The notes beneath the pieces are model-generated. The model had not been told where the DNA came from and searched no databases. It saw nothing but the letters and a program-made list of their open reading frames with translations. The position numbers and the translations under genes were made by a program. A stretch of DNA of 64,000 bases from Linnemannia hyalina (lineage: Eukaryota; Mortierellomycota; Mortierellomycetes; Mortierellales; Mortierellaceae): assembly GCA_019671135.1 (NCBI GenBank), contig JAHRHY010000003.1, forward strand, positions 620,001-684,000, in the 5' to 3' direction. Below, one piece after another: positions 58,491 to 64,000 of this stretch. How positions within the stretch are numbered: the first letter of the stretch is position 1; each line of letters begins with the position of its first letter.

Positions 58491-60420
58491 TTTGTCCTCC
58501 TGAGCCAACCAGCCACTAAGTGTGTTTTTTGTGAATATGAACACCGATGTATTTTTGGAAAGTCCTCAGGCAGAGAAAGGGCGCCGTAAAATAATAACCG
58601 CGTGTATTAGATTTAAGGGCTTTTTGTGTGTACTGTTTCTCCAATCTTGTACAGTAGAAGGAGAACTCGCCACCATCGAATCACAAGTCAAACGTTCATT
58701 ATTTCCAATGGAAACACTGAAAGGCGTTAACGTCATGGAACCAACCCAAGATGTCGTCAGAGTAGGAAGAAGGCAAGCAATAGCTTTTTCAACACAAGAC
58801 TTTGGGTGATGGTAGCTCGCCACCACTGCACCACTAATAATAGGGCATTGATTTACGCCAAACCTGTTTGTGAAGGGATCTTAGGAGACCCGATTTTCTG
58901 GAGTGGCGATAAATCAAAGTCAGCGCAATGGAGATTCAATGTCATTTCCCGTGCACACAAAAACTGGTTTTGCGCCAAAGAGAGATAGTGACTGAGATTG
59001 GGTAAGAGTAAGGGAAGCATGCAAAAGCCAGGGAGAAACAAAGGAAAGGCAAAAGGTAAAAAGAAAGTCCAATCTTCATCAAGGGCCATGCGTTTATCCA
59101 TTCAATTAAAAAGTTTTCAAGTTGAAAAATGTACTACAGTATGAACCTGGTAAATAATAGGAGAGGCCAAGTGGATGTGGATGGCTAATCGTTTTTGCAG
59201 AGAGGCAATCGTAATCACGTTGAAAGAAGAAGAAAAGGCAAAGCGTGCATCCTCGTACTTATATGAGGCAAGATATCAACCTCAAATTCTTTCTACAGAC
59301 TTCAAACTTCTACACGGTCTATTTCTTTTTCTTATTGCGAGACAGAACCGTTGTGAAGAGGCTAGGGTGCATGAAGAGAAGAAGGGGGAGGTGGCGAGGG
59401 TCGATCCTTGTTCCACGGCAATACTTTAGTCCTTGATGCACGCCATAGCTCTGACTTTTCAATCCATACTTCTACATGCACTGTGCTATTGCACAAAAGA
59501 AATAAACGGTGTTTCTTGCTGCGATCAAATGAGAGTACGTGGCCACTTGGGAATTCAATTGTTCTATGCATTCACTCACTATTGTTTATGATTTTGTAAT
59601 GCTATGGTTTTGTTGATGCTTGTGTTCAGCAAAGTGGCTGTTGGTTGATGTGTGGCTTTGTTAACAGAAATAGTAGTGGTGAGGCGGCCTGTGGACGTTG
59701 AACCACTGCAAAACAACTAAAAAAAAAGGCGAGCAGCTCTCAAACAAATGGTGTGCGACGTTCAAATAAAAGCAACGAGAAATGCAAAGAGGAGGAATGA
59801 TATGTGTTTTGTCTCGAAAGGACCCCTACGAGCCCAATTACGTCCGCAGAATGCATGGTCTTACAAAGGGACATAGGACGGATAAGAAGTAGAAAAAGGA
59901 AAGGAGCGAAAATGGGTAGCGAAAAGGAACTCCCTGGGTGCTGCCCTTTTTTGTCTTGTGTCTTCATGGAATTCCCTCGCTGACCCTGTTTTTAACCATC
60001 ATTGTCTCTCCCTGCAGGAGGGAGATACTTGTGCTGAACAGGCCATTATTTTCCTTTCGATATGAGGTCAATAATGACGATTGAGTAGGAGTCGATAAAC
60101 AGTGCTGATCCGAGAGCTATTCTCCGGGTCGAGTTTAGCCATCGTGCGTGCGCGTGTGTTGACAAAACAATGAAAACAACAACAAATGGGTGACTTGGAC
60201 CTATCTCGACTCTTCGTCACACATGAGCTCCTAAATTATGGTTATTTTGGCCTTCTGCAAACAAACAGAGGGAGGGAAAATGAGAAAGAAGAGCAGGCGA
60301 TTGAAGTAGGGGAAACAAGCGTAACAAAGAAAAAGATGTGTTTTTTTATTGCAAGCACAAAGAATTGTTGGATTGTGTCCATCATGACGGAATGAATGTT
60401 GCTGTGAATGACTTACGATA

Positions 60421-60470
60421 GGTGTGGGATGATGAGTGAGTGTGGGATGATGAGCGAGGGTGGGATACAT
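60421..60470. repeat. 18-bp tandem repeat (GTGTGGGATGATGAGTGA-type), 2.6 copies
   Basis: Two 18-bp copies of a GTGGGATGATGAG-containing unit and a partial third (GGTGGGATA). Noncoding context. Confidence 0.7.
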
Positions 60471-61215
60471 GTGGATGACAAAAAAAAAGACGACAGCCAG
60501 CCAGTGGTGTAACCCTCATCCGTAACCTGTTTGTTTATCGTAGATGACCCCCGTTGTTCTCTTTTCTGTCAAGGGGCTGGGGAAACAATTAAGGAAGTGA
60601 GGGGTGAATGGGGAGAGAATGAAGGAAGGGATGTTTCTTTGGTTTGGACACAGCTTGCGGATGAGGCTTTATCCTTTTATTATTTATTGGTGATACGATT
60701 GTTGAATCTTCAATTGAACTCTCTACTGGGTCAACGTTGACCATGCGAGGGGCAATCTATCTATGGACTTTTTTTAATTCCATAATGCTCAACAACAAAC
60801 CATGTTGTGATAGTGTTCAATAGGGGTTGGTGTGCTTGTGTTTGAGGGTGAGGAGGAAAAATGGAGACAGAGAAAAGGTACAGCCAGGGAAGAGCAAAAA
60901 AAGAGGGCATGGTAGAGAGGGTTTGTCATCGTCAATGGCAATCGGAATATAAGAACCCGAACAAAGAAAGATATGTAACTTCTCTTTATTGTAATTAGCG
61001 TGGAATGAGTATGGAATATGGATTCCCCGACTGAGTATATTTTTCTGTAGTCTAAAACGAGCAATGCCAACATAAGGATGTCGCACACTCTATTCGTTCC
61101 ACCTTTTGCACCTTCTTGTTTGATTCCTCGGGATATTGCATGGAAGACTGTGGGTTAGAAAAAGAAGAAATGTTCAGCCTTCTCACCCTTCAGGAACAAT
61201 CAGCGACAAAGCAAC

Positions 61216-61337
61216 AGCAGCAGCAGTAACAGCAGCAACAGCAGCAGCAGTAACAGCAGCAACAGCAACAGCAACAACGACAGCAACAGCGACAGCAACA
61301 GCGACAGAAACAGCAACAGCAACAGCAGCAGCACAGA
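61216..61337. repeat. CAG/CAA-type trinucleotide repeat
   Basis: About 120 nt of AGCAACAGC / AGCAGC / ACAGC units on the plus strand (CTG-type on the minus). Imperfect, with GTAACAG, CGACAG variants. Not inside a recognised gene. Confidence 0.85.
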
Positions 61338-61662
61338 TAACGCGCAGAGATGAGAGCGTGGGCTGATTGTTGATTCATTGATCAGTCCTGATGATGTTGT
61401 TGTGTTCAATTGTACAAGACGTGTTTGTGTCGTTGTTGTTATTGTTCTTCCTTCCCTGCTAGTGGTCGATGTAAGACATCCCAAAAATCATAAAAATCCT
61501 GTTGGCGTTCACTCACCCATCATCGGCCCCTCCGCCCCGCCCGCTCTCCCGCCAATGTTGTCTTTTCTCTTCCTTTTTGCACAGAACTTGTTTACACCAT
61601 TGTCCATCCCCAGGCCAAAGTTTCATTTCATTACCCATCGCTGCTACCCATCCTCACTTATC

Positions 61663-61669
61663 TATAAAG
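61663..61669 (+). promoter_or_regulatory. TATA-like element of the ABC transporter gene
   Basis: TATAAAG about 380 nt upstream of the ATG at 62047, followed by a C/T-rich stretch. Confidence 0.4.
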
Positions 61670-62046
61670 GCCGATCGATTCCCTCTCTTTGTTTTTCTTC
61701 TCTTCTCTATATTCTTTCTTCAACTGTCGCTTTCGTTCTCATTATTAATACTTGGTACAACTCCCATCTCCACTCTCTTTCTCGCTTCATCTTTAACTCC
61801 ACTCCAGCATCCAACCCATCCAACCCACACTACCTCCACTATACCCCACGGCTCACATCCCTACATACTTAATCCTTCTCGCTCCAACCTCACCTTATCC
61901 CCCCTTCCATTCTTATCCTAATCAACCTCCGTCAACTTCATCTCCGACAACTTGTCTCAACAGTACATATCACTCACCACCGTACCCATTGAATCTGAAC
62001 ATACTCACCTCGATCACTCTCTCACTAGACACGTTCGCAACACCCA

Positions 62047-64000
62047 ATGTCCAACCCAAGCGAAACAACCTTGGGGGATGCCTCGCCTAATCAGCCTGGT
62101 ATATTGCGAAACCCAACCCATCCCATCCAACAACAACAACCGCAGCAACCCTCACAGCACCAACAGGAGGCCGTCATCTCTGGTCTCAACGAAAAGCAGG
62201 AACTCGATGAGGAGGAGTCCGAGGAGGCTACCTCTGAGCACGGCACCTACGAAGACGCCGTCAGCGGTCGCTGGGGCGAGGGACCTTCTAAGGTCAACGT
62301 CATCGCCGCCGAGAAGGATTTCAAGAAGCTTGAGCGCCAACTTACCAGGCGCTCATCCCTCTACAGAGTCGCCACTGGCCAGAGGGGACCCGATGATGGC
62401 TTTGGAGGAGACTTTGATCTGACAGAGTACCTTCAGGACGTCATGCCCCAGGCTCGAGCCGCCGGAATCAAGGGTCGCAACCTCGGCGTCGTCTGGGAGA
62501 ACCTCGAGGTCCAAGGTGAGGGTGTCGGTGCCCAGTTTGCCGGTACCTTTGCCGATCCTTTCATTGGCATCTCTAACTTGGTTAACCCCTGGTTCTGGGC
62601 CAAGAAGTGCTTCTCTCGCGCTCCCTCTGCTCCTAAAACCATCACTCGCACCATCATCCACCCCATGAACGGCTTCTGTCGTGACGGCGAGATGGTCCTG
62701 GTCCTCGGTCGTCCTGGTGCTGGATGCTCGACCCTCCTTCGTGTCCTCGCCAATGACCGCAAGAACTATAAGGAGGTGACTGGCAACGTCTCTTACGGTC
62801 CCTTTACGCCCGAGCAGATTGCCCAGCATCATCGCGGTGAAGTTTTGTACAACCAAGAAGGTAAAGATTTGTTTGTTTATTTTGTAGCTGTCATTGCATG
62901 TTTGAGTGGTATGGTGAATGATAATCGATTACCCGACTATTGTCACTAATGGACATCTTCCTTTGCTTTTCAATCCATTAGATGATTTCCATTACCCAAC
63001 CTTGACTGTCCGTCAGACACTCGAGATGGCTCTCAAGACCAAGACGCCCACTAAGCGCCTTCAGGACCACCGCAAGGAGTTTGTCAGCGAGTTCCTTGAA
63101 GTCCTCACCAAGATGTATGGTCTCACCAAACAGGTGGAGACAGTTGTCGGTAACGCCTTTATCCGCGGTATCTCTGGCGGTGAGCGCAAGCGTCTGTCGA
63201 TTGCTGAGCAGATGGCCACCCGCTCGTCTGTCAACATGTGGGATGGTGCTACGCGTGGTCTCGATGCCTCCTCGGCTCTTGACTATGTTAAGTCCCTCCG
63301 TGTCCAAACCGTAAGTCCTATGAAGGATATAGATTTTGGTGGCAACTCGACTGATTTGATCGCTGACACTATTTAGCTTCTTTCAACTTCCTTGATCGAC
63401 CAAATAGAATCTCCTCCACAAGGCCACCGTGGTCACCATCTACCAGGCCGTAAGTCCATTGTCACTCTCTCTCTATATTTTTCGCTTGCTATCGTCATTC
63501 TTCTATTTCTCAGGGACACAACGCTGATATTCTTCCATCCATCCATCATTGCATCGTTAGTCCGAGAACATCTACGACCTCTTTGACAAGACCATCCTTC
63601 TCTATGAGGGTTACTGTATCTACTTTGGACCTGCTAACGAGGCTCGTCAGTACTTTATCGACCTCGGATTCGAGTGCCCCACTCGTCAGACCACCGCCGA
63701 TTACTTGACCGCCATCACCGATCCCCACGAGCGCAGAGCCCGCCCTGGTTTCGAGGGTCGCGTCCCGCGCACTCCCAAGGAGTTTGAGGTTGCCTTCAAG
63801 GCTTCGCCCTTCTACACCAACATCGAGCACGAGCGCATTGCCTACCAGGAGGAAGTCCAGGACAAAAACCCCACCGCCGAGTTCATGGACGCCACCAGGC
63901 AGCAGAAGCAGAAGCACGTCTCTACCGAGACCCCCTATACCATCAACTTTGTCGGCCAAGTCAAGGCCCTCACCGTCCGCCAGTTCCAGCTCACCATGGG
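62047..64000 (+). CDS. PDR-type ABC transporter (ABCG full transporter), 3' truncated by window
   Basis: N-terminal part of a pleiotropic drug resistance pump with nucleotide-binding domain first (NBD-TMD)x2. Exons: 62047-62860, 62982-63310, 63408-63449, 63561-64000 (continues outside). The 5' tail is Gln-rich and acidic. NBD1: Walker A GRPGAGCSTLL at about 219, with Cys where most ABC proteins have Lys, as in many fungal PDR pumps; ABC signature ISGGERKRLSIAE; Walker B region MWDGATRGLDASSALDY; H-loop-like switch follows in TVVTIYQASENIYDLFDK. The membrane domain should begin soon after 64000 (NFVGQVKALTVRQFQL). A 42-nt third exon was placed by phase. Such pumps export drugs, lipids or metabolites; substrate not predictable. 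Confidence 0.93.

Larger units (their letters stand above)
58491..62046. other. 3.5-kb spacer upstream of the ABC transporter
   Basis: No gene recognised. Includes two tandem-repeat tracts (60421-60470 and 61216-61337) and a CT/AC-rich leader at about 61500-62040, where the ABC transporter promoter must lie. Confidence 0.5.

Noticed and set aside
1..64000. tRNA, rRNA or CRISPR
   Set aside because: No GGTTCGA-type B box with matching stems, no rRNA-like blocks and no regular spacer-repeat array noticed by eye; a covariance search would be needed to exclude small RNAs.

Overview
This window looks like chromosomal DNA of an early-diverging filamentous fungus, probably Mucoromycota or Mortierellomycota (a Mortierella-type genome is my best guess, from overall gene content and style, not from a marker gene). 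Genes are intron-rich, with short GT..AG introns (commonly 45-120 nt, donors GTAAGT/GTATGT/GTGAGT, acceptors TAG/CAG). Promoters are pyrimidine-rich, and many proteins carry Gln/Pro/Ser-rich low-complexity tracts. I see no tRNA, rRNA or CRISPR. Exon boundaries below come from splice motifs plus unbroken reading phase; most summed coding lengths are exact multiples of three.

Layout. 1-792: end of a quinone oxidoreductase. 1191-7024: divergent pair of a TauD/Jlp1-type dioxygenase and a Dal5/Soa1-type anion transporter. 7152-10486: Cid1-type terminal uridylyltransferase with a long Q/P-rich head. 10754-12722: decayed aldonolactone oxidase. 13727-16302: divergent COX6A and BRX1. 16445-20087: a WDR91 homologue. 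20347-25270: YPD1 phosphotransfer protein, then an ATF/CREB-type bZIP factor. 25271-32653: 7.4 kb with no convincing gene. 32654-36073: RasGEF with an MIT-like head, proline-rich motifs and a poly-Asp tract. 37189-38940: histone N-acetyltransferase NAA40. 41137-43707: BEM1/Scd2 polarity scaffold. 43898-48223: divergent GWT1 and RPB3. 48583-49222: doubtful ORFs. 49386-50783: RPS11. 51216-53390: iron permease FTR1. 54682-55374: small secreted double-psi beta-barrel protein. 56932-58490: broken Tigger/pogo transposase. 58491-62046: no gene, with repeats. 62047-64000: start of a PDR-type ABC transporter, cut by the window end.

Functional links. The strongest is the dioxygenase/transporter pair, which resembles a sulfonate uptake-and-desulfonation module. 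The RasGEF and the BEM1-like scaffold, three genes apart, belong to the same Ras-Cdc42 polarity network. YPD1 and the bZIP factor sit next to each other and in model fungi act at the two ends of the stress MAPK pathway. These links are inferred from family and position, not proven by the sequence.
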